Shown piece after piece: positions 32,100-42,116 of a stretch of DNA of 64,000 nt. The notes under the pieces were generated by a model. It worked only from the letters and a program-made list of their open reading frames with translations, did not search any database and had not been told where the DNA came from. Origin of the DNA: Marinobacter lipolyticus SM19. Its GTDB lineage: Bacteria; Pseudomonadota; Gammaproteobacteria; Pseudomonadales; Oleiphilaceae. The DNA is taken from contig NZ_KE007325.1 of NCBI RefSeq assembly GCF_000397065.2, forward strand, positions 212,495 through 276,494, given 5' to 3'. Made by a program: the position numbers and the translations under genes. Each line of letters opens with the position of its first letter. Position 1 is the stretch's first letter.

Positions 32100-35000
32100 T
32101 CAAAAATCATCCGCCCGTTTCTGCGGTGCCGTAGCCAGCCCCTGCCCGCCACCGGACTGACCGGCCTGCTTTTCCAGCTCCACCGCGACGGCATTGGTGG
32201 ATTTGGCAAAGCGTGCCAGCAGGTTGTACAGCACGGGGATAATGAACAGGGTCAGGGTGGTGGCGAACACCAGCCCACCGAGGATAACCACACCGATGGA
32301 GGCGCGGCTTTCAGCACCGGCACCCGTGGCAAGCACCAGCGGTATGGCGCCAAACACCGTGGAAATTGTCGTCATCAGCACCGGCCGGAACCGAAGGCTG
32401 GCACCGGCCAGTATCGCGTCCCGCACGTCGTAGCCCTTGTCCCGGAGCTGGTTGGCAAACTCCACAATCAGGATGCCGTTCTTGGCCATCAGCCCCAGCA
32501 GCATGACGATGCCAATCTGGCTGTATATGTTCAGGCTGATGCCGGCCCAGAACAGGGCGAACAGCGCACCGGTCACCGCCAGGGGTACCGACAGCATGAT
32601 GATCAGCGGGTGTATCCAGCTTTCAAACTGCGCCGCCAGCACCAGGAACACGATGACGAAGGCCAGTCCGAAGGTCAGGTAAATGGCAGCGGAGGAATCC
32701 TGGAACTCGCGGCTGAGCCCCTTGTAGCTGATGCGGGCCTCCGGTGGCAGGTTATCCACAGCCAGGTTATTCAGGTATTCCAGGGCAGATCCCAGATCGT
32801 AACCCTCAGCCAGGGAACCACTGATCACCACTGCCGGCAGACGATCGATCCGTCGCAGGTCCGGGTTGGCACCAATTTCACGCACTGACACCAAAGCTTC
32901 CATGGGAATCAGATCGCCTCCCGCCCGGGGACGCAGATACACCTGCCCGAGGTCCTCAGGCGTCGCCCGGTCGGCGTCCGCGGCCTGCACAATGACATCG
33001 TATTCCCGGCCACGATCGATGTAGGTGGTGACCTGACGGGAAGCCAGCATGGTTTGCAGGGTCAGCCCCACATCTTCAACCGTAATGTCCAGATCCGCAG
33101 CCCGTTCACGGTCAATATTGACGCGCAACTCCGGTCGGGTCAGTTCGAAATCCGTGTCCAGATTCAGCAGGTTCGGGTTGTCTTTTGCCCGCTCTTTGAG
33201 TTCCTCACTCCAGGCCTGTACCGACTCATAATCGGGACCGCCGACCACGATTTCCACCGGCTGGTTGAACCCCCGCTGCCCCAGCCCCGGCGGATTAATC
33301 GCCACGGCACGGATACCGGGAATACTGGCAAGCTTGCCACGGAGCTCACTGGTGACCTGTTGCTGTTTGATATCACGTTGTTCCCATGGAGTAAGGCCCA
33401 TGATCATGAAGGCATTGTCCGCCTCATTACGGAACCCGACGATGGAGAGCAGACGGTCGGCAACTCCCTCCTCCAGGTATGGGAGTAACTGTTCCTCAGC
33501 CTTTTTCACATGATGATCGGTGTATTCCACCGTCGATCCTCGCGGCGCGCTGACCGGCATGATAATCACACCCCGGTCTTCGACAGGCGCCAGTTCCTGG
33601 GGCAGCTTGGGAAACACCACCGCTATCAGCACCATGCCCACCAGCCCGAGACCGAGCAGCAGTCCCGGTTGGCGCAGCGAGAATCGCAACATGCGCTCAT
33701 AACCGCGGGTCAGGCCGGTCAACACCTTCTCGGTGGCACTCCAGAGCCGGTGACCCTCTTCGGTTTCCGGACTGTGTTTCAGCCACTTGGAACAGAGCAT
33801 CGGTGTCAGGGTCAGTGCCACCAGGCTGGACACCACCACGGCCGCCGCCAGGGTAAAGCCGAATTCCGCGAACAACCGGCCAATATTGCCGCCCATAAAC
33901 GAAATAGGCACAAACACCGCAACCAGCGTGAGGGTGGTGGCTATAACCGCAAACGCCACCTGCTTGGCACCACGGTAGGAGGCCAGTAACGGCGGCTCGC
34001 CGTCATCAATACGACGCTGGATGTTCTCGAGCATGACGATGGCATCGTCCACCACCAGACCGATGGCAAGAATCACCGCCAGCAGGGTCAGCACGTTGAT
34101 GGAAAAACCCAGGGCTCCCAGACCGATGAATGCACCGATCACCGCCACCGGGATGGTCACGGCAGGGATCAGTGTTGCCCGCCAGGAGCGCAGGAACACG
34201 AAAATCACCAGGATCACCAGTGACACGGCGATGCCCAGGGTGATCATCACTTCCTTGATGGAAGCACGGATGAAGATGGATTCGTCGTAGCTTTCAGCAA
34301 TGGTGACTTCCGGTGGCAGGGTGCGCCGGATATTCTTCAACTCCTCCTGAACCCGGTCCGACACCGCCACCGTGTTCGACTTGGACTGCCGGATCACCCC
34401 CATACCGATGGCCGTCTGACCATTGGCCCGCAGGCGACCGGTATCGGATTCCACCCCCATCTGGACGTTGGCCACCTCACCAAGGCGCAGCAGGTCGTTG
34501 CCGTCGCGGCGAATCACCAGTTCACGGAACTCCTCCACTGTGGATAACCGACCCTCAGCCCTTACCGTAAAGTCCCGGGTGGAAGACTCCACCGAGCCTG
34601 CCGGCAGTTCGACGTTATTGGAGCGCAACGCCCGTTCGACTTCAGCCACGGTAATGTCGCGGGCCGCCAACCGTTCCCGGTCCAGCCAGATACGAATGGC
34701 ATAGCGGCGCTCACCGCCAATGCGCACATCGGCCACGCCGTCCAGTACCGAGAGCCGGTCTGCCAGCACCCGGTCGGCAAAATCACTCAGTTCCGCGCTG
34801 TCCCAGACGTCGCTGCGGAGCGTAATCCACATCATCGGGCGCGCATCGGAATCGGCCTTGCTTACTACCGGAGGATCGGCTTCATCGGGGAGTTCGTTGC
34901 TGATCCGGGACACCGCATCACGGACATCGTTGGCGGCAATATCGACATTGCGGGAGGTATTGAATTCGATGCTGGTACGGGATTCACCCTGCTCGGTGCT

Positions 35001-35246
35001 GGACTCAATGGAACGGATACCCTCGATACCACTGATCGCCCCCTCGATCACCTGGGTGATCTGGGTGTCCACCACTTCGGCGGCGGCGCCGGTATAGTCG
35101 GTGGATATCGACACCACCGGCGGATCGATATCCGGGTACTCCCGCACGGGCAGGCCCAGCAGGGCGGCCAGACCGAACACAAGGATCAACAGGCTCAGAA
35201 CGGTGGCAAAGACCGGGCGCTTGATCGAGACATCGGACAGGATCAT
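32100..35246 (-). CDS. RND efflux pump, inner-membrane permease (HAE1/AcrB type)
   Basis: 1048 residues, the family's usual length: two halves of six helices, each with a large periplasmic loop. N-terminus MILSDVSIKRPVFATVLSLL; proton-relay aspartates in AIGLVVDDAIVMLENIQRR near residue 400; second half has GAESRASIGVVILGGLVFAT. It pumps drugs or amphiphiles by proton antiport together with an adaptor and outer membrane channel. The adaptor gene lies 3 bases upstream. No outer-membrane factor gene is nearby, so it must borrow one. Substrate unknown. Confidence 0.95.
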   Translation of the reverse strand: MILSDVSIKRPVFATVLSLLILVFGLAALLGLPVREYPDIDPPVVSISTDYTGAAAEVVDTQITQVIEGAISGIEGIRSIESSTEQGESRTSIEFNTSRNVDIAANDVRDAVSRISNELPDEADPPVVSKADSDARPMMWITLRSDVWDSAELSDFADRVLADRLSVLDGVADVRIGGERRYAIRIWLDRERLAARDITVAEVERALRSNNVELPAGSVESSTRDFTVRAEGRLSTVEEFRELVIRRDGNDLLRLGEVANVQMGVESDTGRLRANGQTAIGMGVIRQSKSNTVAVSDRVQEELKNIRRTLPPEVTIAESYDESIFIRASIKEVMITLGIAVSLVILVIFVFLRSWRATLIPAVTIPVAVIGAFIGLGALGFSINVLTLLAVILAIGLVVDDAIVMLENIQRRIDDGEPPLLASYRGAKQVAFAVIATTLTLVAVFVPISFMGGNIGRLFAEFGFTLAAAVVVSSLVALTLTPMLCSKWLKHSPETEEGHRLWSATEKVLTGLTRGYERMLRFSLRQPGLLLGLGLVGMVLIAVVFPKLPQELAPVEDRGVIIMPVSAPRGSTVEYTDHHVKKAEEQLLPYLEEGVADRLLSIVGFRNEADNAFMIMGLTPWEQRDIKQQQVTSELRGKLASIPGIRAVAINPPGLGQRGFNQPVEIVVGGPDYESVQAWSEELKERAKDNPNLLNLDTDFELTRPELRVNIDRERAADLDITVEDVGLTLQTMLASRQVTTYIDRGREYDVIVQAADADRATPEDLGQVYLRPRAGGDLIPMEALVSVREIGANPDLRRIDRLPAVVISGSLAEGYDLGSALEYLNNLAVDNLPPEARISYKGLSREFQDSSAAIYLTFGLAFVIVFLVLAAQFESWIHPLIIMLSVPLAVTGALFALFWAGISLNIYSQIGIVMLLGLMAKNGILIVEFANQLRDKGYDVRDAILAGASLRFRPVLMTTISTVFGAIPLVLATGAGAESRASIGVVILGGLVFATTLTLFIIPVLYNLLARFAKSTNAVAVELEKQAGQSGGGQGLATAPQKRADDF

Positions 35247-35249
35247 GGA

Positions 35250-36344
35250 TTACGACTCCAGCGATGTGGCAAAGCGGTTGTCCGGAATCGCCTTGTCGTC
35301 TTCCACCACTTCGATACGGTCGCCACTGCTGAGGCGATCTTGGCCGGTAATAATCACCGGATCATCCTCGGTCAGTCCATCCGACACTTCCACCCACCCC
35401 GGCTCACGAGCGCCCAGGGTGACGGGCACGCGCCTCGCCTTGCCATCTTCGGCAACAAACACATATTTGTCGGCGCCACGCATCAGTACCGCCTGTTCCG
35501 GAATCACCAGGGCCTCACGCTCACGCAGGGTCAGGCTGGCTGACATAAATTGACCGGGACGGAGTTTGCCTTCCGGATTGTCGATCAGAGCCCGCACCGG
35601 CAGGGTACGGCTAAGTTCACTGATGCGAGTACCCAGCTCCGCAAGTTCACCGCCAAAGATTTCCCCCGGGTAGGTCGGGGACTGCCCCTGCACTTGCTGG
35701 CCCAAACTGATCTGTCCCAGGAAACGTTCCGGGATGGCAAAGCCCAGTTCCATGCGATCCGTGGAATCCAGGGTCGCAACAGCGGTGCCGGAAGCCAGGT
35801 AGGCTCCCATACTGATATCATTCAGACCCACCACCCCGGTAAACGGCGCGGTGATACGGTGATTGTCCAGACGGGTTCGCGCCGCCTCCAGCTGGGCCTG
35901 GGCCACATCCAGTGAGGTACGCAATTCATCCACCTGGGACTGGGAAATGCTGTTGTTTGAACGCAGGCTCCGGGCGCGCTCAAACTGACGCCGGGCATCA
36001 GCTACCTGGGCTTCGGAAACCCGAACTTCTGCCCGCGCCTGGCGATCATCCAGCCGAAGCAGCAGATCGCCCTTCTCCACGCGCTGACCACTGCGCAGAT
36101 TCAGTTCCACGGCACGACCACTGACCTCGGTGGTCAGTTCAATGGCATTCGGTGCTTTCAGGCTGCCAACGGCGTTCACCCGGTCCCGGACCGTTTCCAG
36201 GCGTGGATTGGTTACGTTAACCACGCTTGCCGGTCGCTCACGCTGATCACCAGCAGACTGCCCCTGATCCAGATAACGGTAGGTAAACGTTCCGGCAACT
36301 GCCACAACCACCAGAACCAGCGCAATCAGCCATTGCTTCAGCAT
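35250..36344 (-). CDS. RND efflux periplasmic adaptor subunit
   Basis: 364 residues from the ATG at 36344; an upstream GTG at 36359 has a poorer context. N-terminal anchor LKQWLIALVLVVVAVAGTFT, then a lipoyl-like half motif (NAIELTTEVSGRAVELNLRS, GQRVEKGDLLLRLDDRQAR), a coiled-coil hairpin (about 95 to 150), the second lipoyl half HRITAPFTGVVGLNDISMGA, and beta-barrel and membrane-proximal domains. Bridges the permease to the outer membrane channel. Forms an operon with the RND gene, and overlaps the end region of the lipoprotein gene by only a 11-base gap. Confidence 0.93.
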   Translation of the reverse strand: MLKQWLIALVLVVVAVAGTFTYRYLDQGQSAGDQRERPASVVNVTNPRLETVRDRVNAVGSLKAPNAIELTTEVSGRAVELNLRSGQRVEKGDLLLRLDDRQARAEVRVSEAQVADARRQFERARSLRSNNSISQSQVDELRTSLDVAQAQLEAARTRLDNHRITAPFTGVVGLNDISMGAYLASGTAVATLDSTDRMELGFAIPERFLGQISLGQQVQGQSPTYPGEIFGGELAELGTRISELSRTLPVRALIDNPEGKLRPGQFMSASLTLREREALVIPEQAVLMRGADKYVFVAEDGKARRVPVTLGAREPGWVEVSDGLTEDDPVIITGQDRLSSGDRIEVVEDDKAIPDNRFATSLES

Positions 36345-36355
36345 ACGTGTCTCTA

Positions 36356-36925
36356 TCACTCTTGTTGGTTTTTGGTGATCACCAACACCACTTCACCCAC
36401 ATCCACCCCCCATTTACTCATGGTGGTCTGGTTAATGAGGGCGTTCGGTGTCACCAGATACATCCAGTCGTCCATGCGGACGTCGATGGTGCCATCACCG
36501 TATGGCACCCGTAATACGTAATTCATATGGATGGCATTGCCCTGCCACCGCATGGTGCCTGGCTCTACCACATCACCGGCCTCGGCAAGGTAACCATCGT
36601 CGGAAGCCGTCAGTATCCAGGTTCGAGTCTGTACTTCGCCGTCATCGAAGCGGAACACCTCGTCCAGGGTGCCGACTCCCCGGGCGTCCCAGCTGGCGTT
36701 GATGTCCGCGTCGAAGGTACGAATGACGGTGCCAGACCAATCCTTGACCACGCCCCGTGCCGAAAGTTCGCCATCAAAAAACTGTTCGGGAACCAATTGG
36801 GGCTCGCGATCGCTGTAATCATCCAGCGAGGGCCCGGCGCAACCGGCCAGAACCAGTACCGACAACAATAACCACAAGGGCAATCGCGGACCAGCCTGTT
36901 CAGCCGAAGGTCTGGGTATTTGCAT
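36356..36925 (-). CDS. DUF3833 lipoprotein
   Basis: 189 residues. Lipoprotein signal with lipobox LAGC; Cys29 would be lipidated and the next residues AGPS allow sorting to the outer membrane. The body has the DUF3833 signatures PEQFFDGELSARGVVKDWSG, RTFDADINASWDARGVGTLD, and DDWMYLVTPNALINQTTMSK. Function unknown; the sequence resembles a small beta-barrel lipid-binding domain, which is inference. It sits 11 bases before the efflux adaptor and is probably in the same transcript. Confidence 0.9.
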   Translation of the reverse strand: MQIPRPSAEQAGPRLPLWLLLSVLVLAGCAGPSLDDYSDREPQLVPEQFFDGELSARGVVKDWSGTVIRTFDADINASWDARGVGTLDEVFRFDDGEVQTRTWILTASDDGYLAEAGDVVEPGTMRWQGNAIHMNYVLRVPYGDGTIDVRMDDWMYLVTPNALINQTTMSKWGVDVGEVVLVITKNQQE

Positions 36926-37171
36926 GACTTTTACACTCCCGAAACAGAATTTGTTGGCAAGTTATCTTCCGGGAAATACGCTCATCGCCGGTTTTTCGAT
37001 CAACGCCTCATTACGCCCGACTTCAGTACCGTCATTTCAGCCAATTGTCCTTCCTGACAGTCGGACAGGCGGTTTTCGTCAATGGAACACCTGTTTGAAT
37101 GCCGTAAAACATGACCTATCGGAAGGCCTGTTGCCTTCCACCCGATTCCCTGACAGGACTGAGGTATTGTT

Positions 37172-38992
37172 ATGCCGGTTTACAAGGCGCCCCTGCGCGA
37201 CATGAAATTTCTGCTCAATGATGTGTTTGACTACCCGGGTCATTACGCGTCACTGAAAAGTGGTGAAAACGCCACACCGGACATTGTTGAGGCCATTCTC
37301 AGCGAATGCGGCAAGTTCTGCGAGGAAGTCCTCAGCCCGCTGTATCAGCCCGGGGATGAAGAGGGCTGCAAGCTGGAAGACGGTGTGGTCACCACGCCAA
37401 AGGGATTCAAGGAAGCCTACGAGCAGTACGCCATGGGTGGCTGGCAGGGACTGTCCGCGCCGGAAGAGTATGGCGGTCAGGGCCTGCCCGCCTCCATGGG
37501 TCTGCTGAAACAGGAAATGATGGGTACCGCCAACTGGTCGTTCTCGATGTACCCGGGCCTGTCCCTGGGTGCCATGAACACGATTTACCTGCATGGTTCC
37601 GAAGACCAGAAGCAGACCTATCTGGTACCACTGACAGAAGGCCGTTGGGGCGGCACCATGTGCCTGACCGAGCCGCAATGCGGTACCGATCTGGGCCAGG
37701 TCAAAACCAAGGCGGAACCCCAGGCGGACGGCAGTTACAAACTCACCGGTACCAAGATTTTCATTTCCTCCGGTGACCATGACCTGACCGAGAATATTGT
37801 TCATATCGTGCTGGCACGGCTGCCGGATGCACCCAAGGGCACCAAAGGCATCAGCCTGTTTATCGTTCCCAAGTTCCTGCCGGACGGCAACGGCGGTATC
37901 GGCGAGCGCAACGGTGTGAACTGCGGCAGCCTGGAAAAGAAAATGGGCATCAAGGCGTCCGCAACCTGTGTGATGAACTTTGATGAGGCCACCGCTTTCC
38001 TGATTGGTGCCGAGAATGAGGGTCTGAACTGCATGTTCACCTTCATGAACTCCGCCCGTATCGGTACCGCCATCCAGGGCGTTGGCCCCGCGGAATTGTC
38101 CTATCAGTGGGCACTGGACTATGCCAAGGAGCGCCGCTCCATGCGTGCGCTGTCCGGCAAGAAAGATCCTGAACATGTTGCCGATGCGCTGATTCACCAC
38201 GCCGATGTGCGTCGCATGCTGCTGACCCAGAAGGCTATCGCTGAAGGCGGCCGCGGAATGCTGTACTACGCAGCCCGAGTGGCCGATCACATGGTGGAAG
38301 GCCATGCGGAGGGTGACGAGCAAAAAGCCGACAAATACGACGACAAGCTCGGTTTCCTGACGCCGATCCTCAAGGGCTTCCTGACCGAACTGGGTAACGA
38401 GGCGGCGAATATCGGCATGCAGGTCTTCGGCGGCCATGGCTACATTCGCGAGCACGGCATGGAGCAGATTGCCCGCGATACCCGCATTGCCACCCTGTAC
38501 GAGGGCACCACCGGCATCCAGGCCCTGGATCTGCTGGGCCGCAAGGTGCTGCTGATGACCCAGGGCGGCGCGGTTCGCGAGTTCACCCTGATCATCGCCA
38601 ACTTCGCCCGCAAGCACCTGACTGACAAGCGTTTGCGGCCATTCGCGGTGGAACTGCTGAAACTGACCGCCCAATGGAATCTGCTGACCGTGCGCATCAT
38701 GCTGGCAGCACGCAAGGACCGGGATGTGGTCAGTGCCGCCGCCCACGATTTCCTGATGTACAGCGGTTATGTGTCGATGGCCTACATCTGGGCACGTCAG
38801 GCCGCAGTCGCAATCGACAAGCTGGATAACGGCGGTGACGAATCCGAGGAGTTCTACAAGGCCAAACTGGCCACCGCGGAATTCTATTACGAGCGCCTGC
38901 TGCCCCGCGCGCAGACCCACGCCACCACCATGCTCAGCCCCAGCAAGAATCTGATGCAGCTGGACGCTGAGGACATGAGCTTTACCGCCTGA
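37172..38992 (+). CDS. Acyl-CoA dehydrogenase, long form with C-terminal extension
   Basis: 606 residues. FAD-dependent alpha,beta-oxidation of acyl-CoA in fatty-acid breakdown. It has the N-terminal extension MPVYKAPLRDMKFLLNDVF, MCLTEPQCGTDLGQVKTKAE for FAD/substrate binding, QVFGGHGYIREHGMEQIARD, and the catalytic glutamate in LYEGTTGIQALDLLGRK, then an extra C-terminal helical domain of about 130 residues typical of the 600-residue clade. TGAGG precedes the start by 7 bases. Single gene with its own terminator, in line with the hydrocarbon and lipid use expected of the genus. Chain length unknown. Confidence 0.95.
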   Translation: MPVYKAPLRDMKFLLNDVFDYPGHYASLKSGENATPDIVEAILSECGKFCEEVLSPLYQPGDEEGCKLEDGVVTTPKGFKEAYEQYAMGGWQGLSAPEEYGGQGLPASMGLLKQEMMGTANWSFSMYPGLSLGAMNTIYLHGSEDQKQTYLVPLTEGRWGGTMCLTEPQCGTDLGQVKTKAEPQADGSYKLTGTKIFISSGDHDLTENIVHIVLARLPDAPKGTKGISLFIVPKFLPDGNGGIGERNGVNCGSLEKKMGIKASATCVMNFDEATAFLIGAENEGLNCMFTFMNSARIGTAIQGVGPAELSYQWALDYAKERRSMRALSGKKDPEHVADALIHHADVRRMLLTQKAIAEGGRGMLYYAARVADHMVEGHAEGDEQKADKYDDKLGFLTPILKGFLTELGNEAANIGMQVFGGHGYIREHGMEQIARDTRIATLYEGTTGIQALDLLGRKVLLMTQGGAVREFTLIIANFARKHLTDKRLRPFAVELLKLTAQWNLLTVRIMLAARKDRDVVSAAAHDFLMYSGYVSMAYIWARQAAVAIDKLDNGGDESEEFYKAKLATAEFYYERLLPRAQTHATTMLSPSKNLMQLDAEDMSFTA

Positions 38993-39016
38993 TCCTTTTA
39001 GATCTGTCCTACCCCG

Positions 39017-39046
39017 AAAGAGGAGCCGCCCGGCTCCTCTTTTTTC
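39017..39046 (+). terminator. Rho-independent terminator of acyl-CoA dehydrogenase gene
   Basis: AAAGAGGAGCC, loop GCCC, GGCTCCTCTTT followed by TTT. Lies 25 bases after the stop codon. Confidence 0.9.
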
Positions 39047-39104
39047 ATCTCCCCCTTTCTATCTCCCCGTCAACTTAAAGAGATCAACAGGTTAACTGTC
39101 GCGT

Positions 39105-39149
39105 TTGACAACATTGACATCGCTCAATTAGTAATTGAGAATCATTCGC
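39105..39149 (+). promoter_or_regulatory. Promoter with Fur box for the siderophore operon
   Basis: TTGACA (39105-39110), 17 bases, TTAGTA (39128-39133) gives a -35/-10 pair; a second TTGACA at 39114 with GAGAAT is an alternative. GTAATTGAGAATCATTCGC at 39131-39149 matches 13 of 19 bases of the Fur consensus and overlaps the -10 region, which predicts repression when iron is plentiful. Confidence 0.75.
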
Positions 39150-39210
39150 ACCTTATTTATCGTTTGATAAATCAACTGTAAGGACAATCAACAAACGGAC
39201 GACCCTGCCC

Positions 39211-40788
39211 ATGTCTGATCAACCTGCATTTTCAAACACTGCATTGACCACGCCGTCCACACCTGCCCTATCGGAGACGGATTATTGTCTGTTCAACCCT
39301 ACCAACCTGACATACTACAGGAGCAGCCTGCTCCAGGGACTGGAGCTGATCGAAAACCGGATGAAAACGGTCAAGCGTCCATTCAGCGGTATACTGCCAC
39401 GGGAACTGGCCCAACAGTTCGAACACCTGGACCTTGACCAACCCTGCCGCGGCATGAACGAAGCCCTGGCAGAACTTGACCGGCTCTACCTGGAAGACGC
39501 CGTCTACTTTCACCACCCCCACTACACAGCTCACCTTAATTGCCCGGTCACCATTCCCGCGATCACCGCGGAGCTGATCCAGGCATCGTTCAACACCTCG
39601 GTGGATACCTGGGACCAGAGTGGCGGTGGTACCTTCATTGAACAACGGCTGATTGACTGGACGGCCAACCGCATCGGATTTGATAGCGAGGCCGATGGGG
39701 TGTTCACCAGCGGCGGCACCCAATCCAACCTGATGGCCATGTTGCTGGCCAGGGACAACCTGTCCCAACACTTCTGGCAGCACAGCACACGGGAACAGGG
39801 TCTGCATCCGGACGCCCACCGATTCCGCATTTTCTGCTCCGAGGTCAGCCATTTCAGCATCCAGAAGGCCGCGGCGTTGCTGGGATTGGGTTATGACGCC
39901 GTGGTCCCGGTGCCCTGTGATGCCTACTATCGCATGGACGTGACCGCCCTGACGCAAGCCATCGAGACAACGCGCGAACAGGGACTGCTGCCGATGGCAG
40001 TGGTGGCGACCGCCGGCACCACCGATTTTGGCAGTATAGATCCGATTATCCCGATCGCGGACCTGAGCCGGCGCGAGGGCCTGTGGCTTCATGTGGATGC
40101 CGCTTACGGCTGTGGCCTGCTGACGTCCTCCCGCCATCGTCACCTGCTGAAAGGTATTGAGCAGGCGGATTCGGTCACGGTCGACTACCACAAATCCTTC
40201 CTTCAGCCCGTCAGTTGCAGCGCCTTGCTGGTGCGCCATAAACACACCCTGGGGTGTGTCACCTGGCATGCTGAATACCTGAACCCCCTCTGCCAACGTC
40301 AGGAAGGCACGCCCAACCTGGTGGACAAGAGCCTGCAGACCACCCGCCGTTTTGACGCTCTCAAGCTCTGGCTGACCCTTCGGGCACTGGGACCCGAGGC
40401 GATTGGCGCGGCTTTCGACAAAGTGATCCACCTGGCACGCCAGGGCTACCTGCTGCTGTTATCGGATAACGACATTGAAATCCTTCACCAGCCCCAGCTC
40501 AGTACCCTGGTATTCCGCTACCGCCCGGATATGGCTTTGAGTGAGGCGGCACTGGACCAGCTCAACCAGTCCATCCGCAAGGCCCTGATGCGCTCCGGCG
40601 AAGCACTGGTCGCCGCCACCCGGGTCCACGGCCGGCAGTATCTGAAGTTCACCCTGCTCAACCCAGATACCCGGATACGGGATGTCCAGGCGGTTCTGCG
40701 CCTGATCAAACGCCACGGCGCCGAGGCTCTGGCCGACCATACACCCACGAACACCCAGCAGCCGATGGAGGTCGCCCATGTCGGATAA
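39211..40788 (+). CDS. PLP-dependent amino acid decarboxylase of siderophore pathway (DesA-like)
   Basis: 525 residues, group II decarboxylase fold. The PLP lysine is in TVDYHKSFLQPVSCSALLV; LWLHVDAAYGCGLL holds the aspartate that binds the pyridine nitrogen; VFTSGGTQSNLMAMLLARDN binds phosphate. In hydroxamate pathways this enzyme makes the diamine: cadaverine from lysine (desferrioxamine, bisucaberin) or putrescine from ornithine; the choice cannot be read from sequence. First gene of the operon behind a Fur box. Its last 11 bases overlap the next gene, so translation is coupled. Confidence 0.9.
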   Translation: MSDQPAFSNTALTTPSTPALSETDYCLFNPTNLTYYRSSLLQGLELIENRMKTVKRPFSGILPRELAQQFEHLDLDQPCRGMNEALAELDRLYLEDAVYFHHPHYTAHLNCPVTIPAITAELIQASFNTSVDTWDQSGGGTFIEQRLIDWTANRIGFDSEADGVFTSGGTQSNLMAMLLARDNLSQHFWQHSTREQGLHPDAHRFRIFCSEVSHFSIQKAAALLGLGYDAVVPVPCDAYYRMDVTALTQAIETTREQGLLPMAVVATAGTTDFGSIDPIIPIADLSRREGLWLHVDAAYGCGLLTSSRHRHLLKGIEQADSVTVDYHKSFLQPVSCSALLVRHKHTLGCVTWHAEYLNPLCQRQEGTPNLVDKSLQTTRRFDALKLWLTLRALGPEAIGAAFDKVIHLARQGYLLLLSDNDIEILHQPQLSTLVFRYRPDMALSEAALDQLNQSIRKALMRSGEALVAATRVHGRQYLKFTLLNPDTRIRDVQAVLRLIKRHGAEALADHTPTNTQQPMEVAHVG

Positions 40789-42115
40789 CACTCTTGATTT
40801 CATTGCTATTGGTCTGGGGCCTTTTAACCTCAGCCTGGCCTGCCTGGCCGAACCCCTGGACGACCTGAGCGGACTGGTGCTGGATGAGAACCCCCGGTTC
40901 GACTGGCATCCGGGCATGATGCTGGAAAACGCCCGGCTGCAGACCCCGTTCCTGTCGGACCTGGTGACCCTGGCGGACCCCACCAGCCCCTACAGCTTCC
41001 TCAATTACCTCAAGGCCCAGGGCCGCATTTACTCGTTTTACATTCGCGAGAGCTTTTTCCTGTTGCGCCGCGAATACAATCAGTACTGCCAGTGGGCTGC
41101 CAGCCAATTGAGTAACGTCCGCTTCAACACCCGGGTGGAAACCATCCACTACGATGAGACCGCCAACCAGTATGTGGTAACGGCGCGCTGTACCCAAAGT
41201 GGTGATGAACAGAAGTTCCGCACCCGCCGACTGGTGCTGGGCACCGGTCCACGCCCAGCCGTACCACCGTGCTGCGAACATCTGGAGGGCTCCGCCATCC
41301 ACTCGTCCGGTTACCTTGACCACAAATCGGAACTGCAGGCGCAGCCGTCCATTACCGTACTCGGCAGCGGACAGAGTGCCGCCGAGATATTCCACGACCT
41401 GCTGCAGGACGTCGACCGCTTTGGCTACCAGCTGAACTGGATTACCCGCTCCCCCCGTTTCTTTCCGCTGGAGTACAGCAAGCTGACCCTGGAGATGACC
41501 TCTCCCGAGTATGTGGACTATTTCCACGACCTGCCTGCGGAAACCCGCGACGACCTGGTGACCCATCAGAAGCATCTCTACAAGGGCATCAATACCGACC
41601 TGATCAACGACATCTTCGATCTGCTGTACACCAAGCGTCTGGTGGCTGATGTGCCGATCAACCTGCTCACTAACAGCCGTCTGGAGTCCGCCCGTTTCTG
41701 TGGCGACAGTGCGCACCATGAGCTGACATTCCGCCATCTGGAGCAGGATCGGCCGTTCGCGCTGAACACCGCCGGTCTGGTACTGGCCACCGGCTACCAA
41801 TACCGCGAACCCGATTTCCTGGAGGGTATCGCGGGACGGATCCGGCGTGATGACCGCGGTCGCTTTGCCGTTAGACGCAACTACAGCATTGATCACCGGG
41901 GGCATGAAATTTTCGTGCAAAACGCGGAATTGCATACCCATGGCTTTGTCACCCCAGACCTGGGTATGGCGTGCTATCGCAATGCCTGGATATTGCGGGA
42001 ACTGACCGGACGCGAACCCTACGCCATAGAGCAGACCATCGCCTTCCAGCAGTTCGGTGTTCCCGAATCCCGGGAGACCACGCAATGCACCGGCTCACTG
42101 ATGGAGCCCGCGTAA
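40778..42115 (+). CDS. Lysine/ornithine/diamine N-monooxygenase (IucD/DesB family)
   Basis: 445 residues. FAD- and NADPH-dependent flavoprotein that N-hydroxylates the primary amine of the diamine or amino acid. FAD site DFIAIGLGPFNLSLACLAEP, then WHPGMMLENARLQTPFLSDL, NADPH site ITVLGSGQSAAEIFHDLL, and the C-terminal LATGYQYREPDFLEGI typical of siderophore monooxygenases. ATG at 40778 is preceded by GGAGG inside the decarboxylase gene; one base separates its stop from the MFS start codon. Substrate (cadaverine or putrescine) inferred from the operon. Confidence 0.95.
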   Translation: MSDNTLDFIAIGLGPFNLSLACLAEPLDDLSGLVLDENPRFDWHPGMMLENARLQTPFLSDLVTLADPTSPYSFLNYLKAQGRIYSFYIRESFFLLRREYNQYCQWAASQLSNVRFNTRVETIHYDETANQYVVTARCTQSGDEQKFRTRRLVLGTGPRPAVPPCCEHLEGSAIHSSGYLDHKSELQAQPSITVLGSGQSAAEIFHDLLQDVDRFGYQLNWITRSPRFFPLEYSKLTLEMTSPEYVDYFHDLPAETRDDLVTHQKHLYKGINTDLINDIFDLLYTKRLVADVPINLLTNSRLESARFCGDSAHHELTFRHLEQDRPFALNTAGLVLATGYQYREPDFLEGIAGRIRRDDRGRFAVRRNYSIDHRGHEIFVQNAELHTHGFVTPDLGMACYRNAWILRELTGREPYAIEQTIAFQQFGVPESRETTQCTGSLMEPA

Positions 42116-42116
42116 G

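Noticed and set aside
37250..38920. 556-codon frame opposite the acyl-CoA dehydrogenase
   Set aside because: Antisense shadow of a conserved enzyme.
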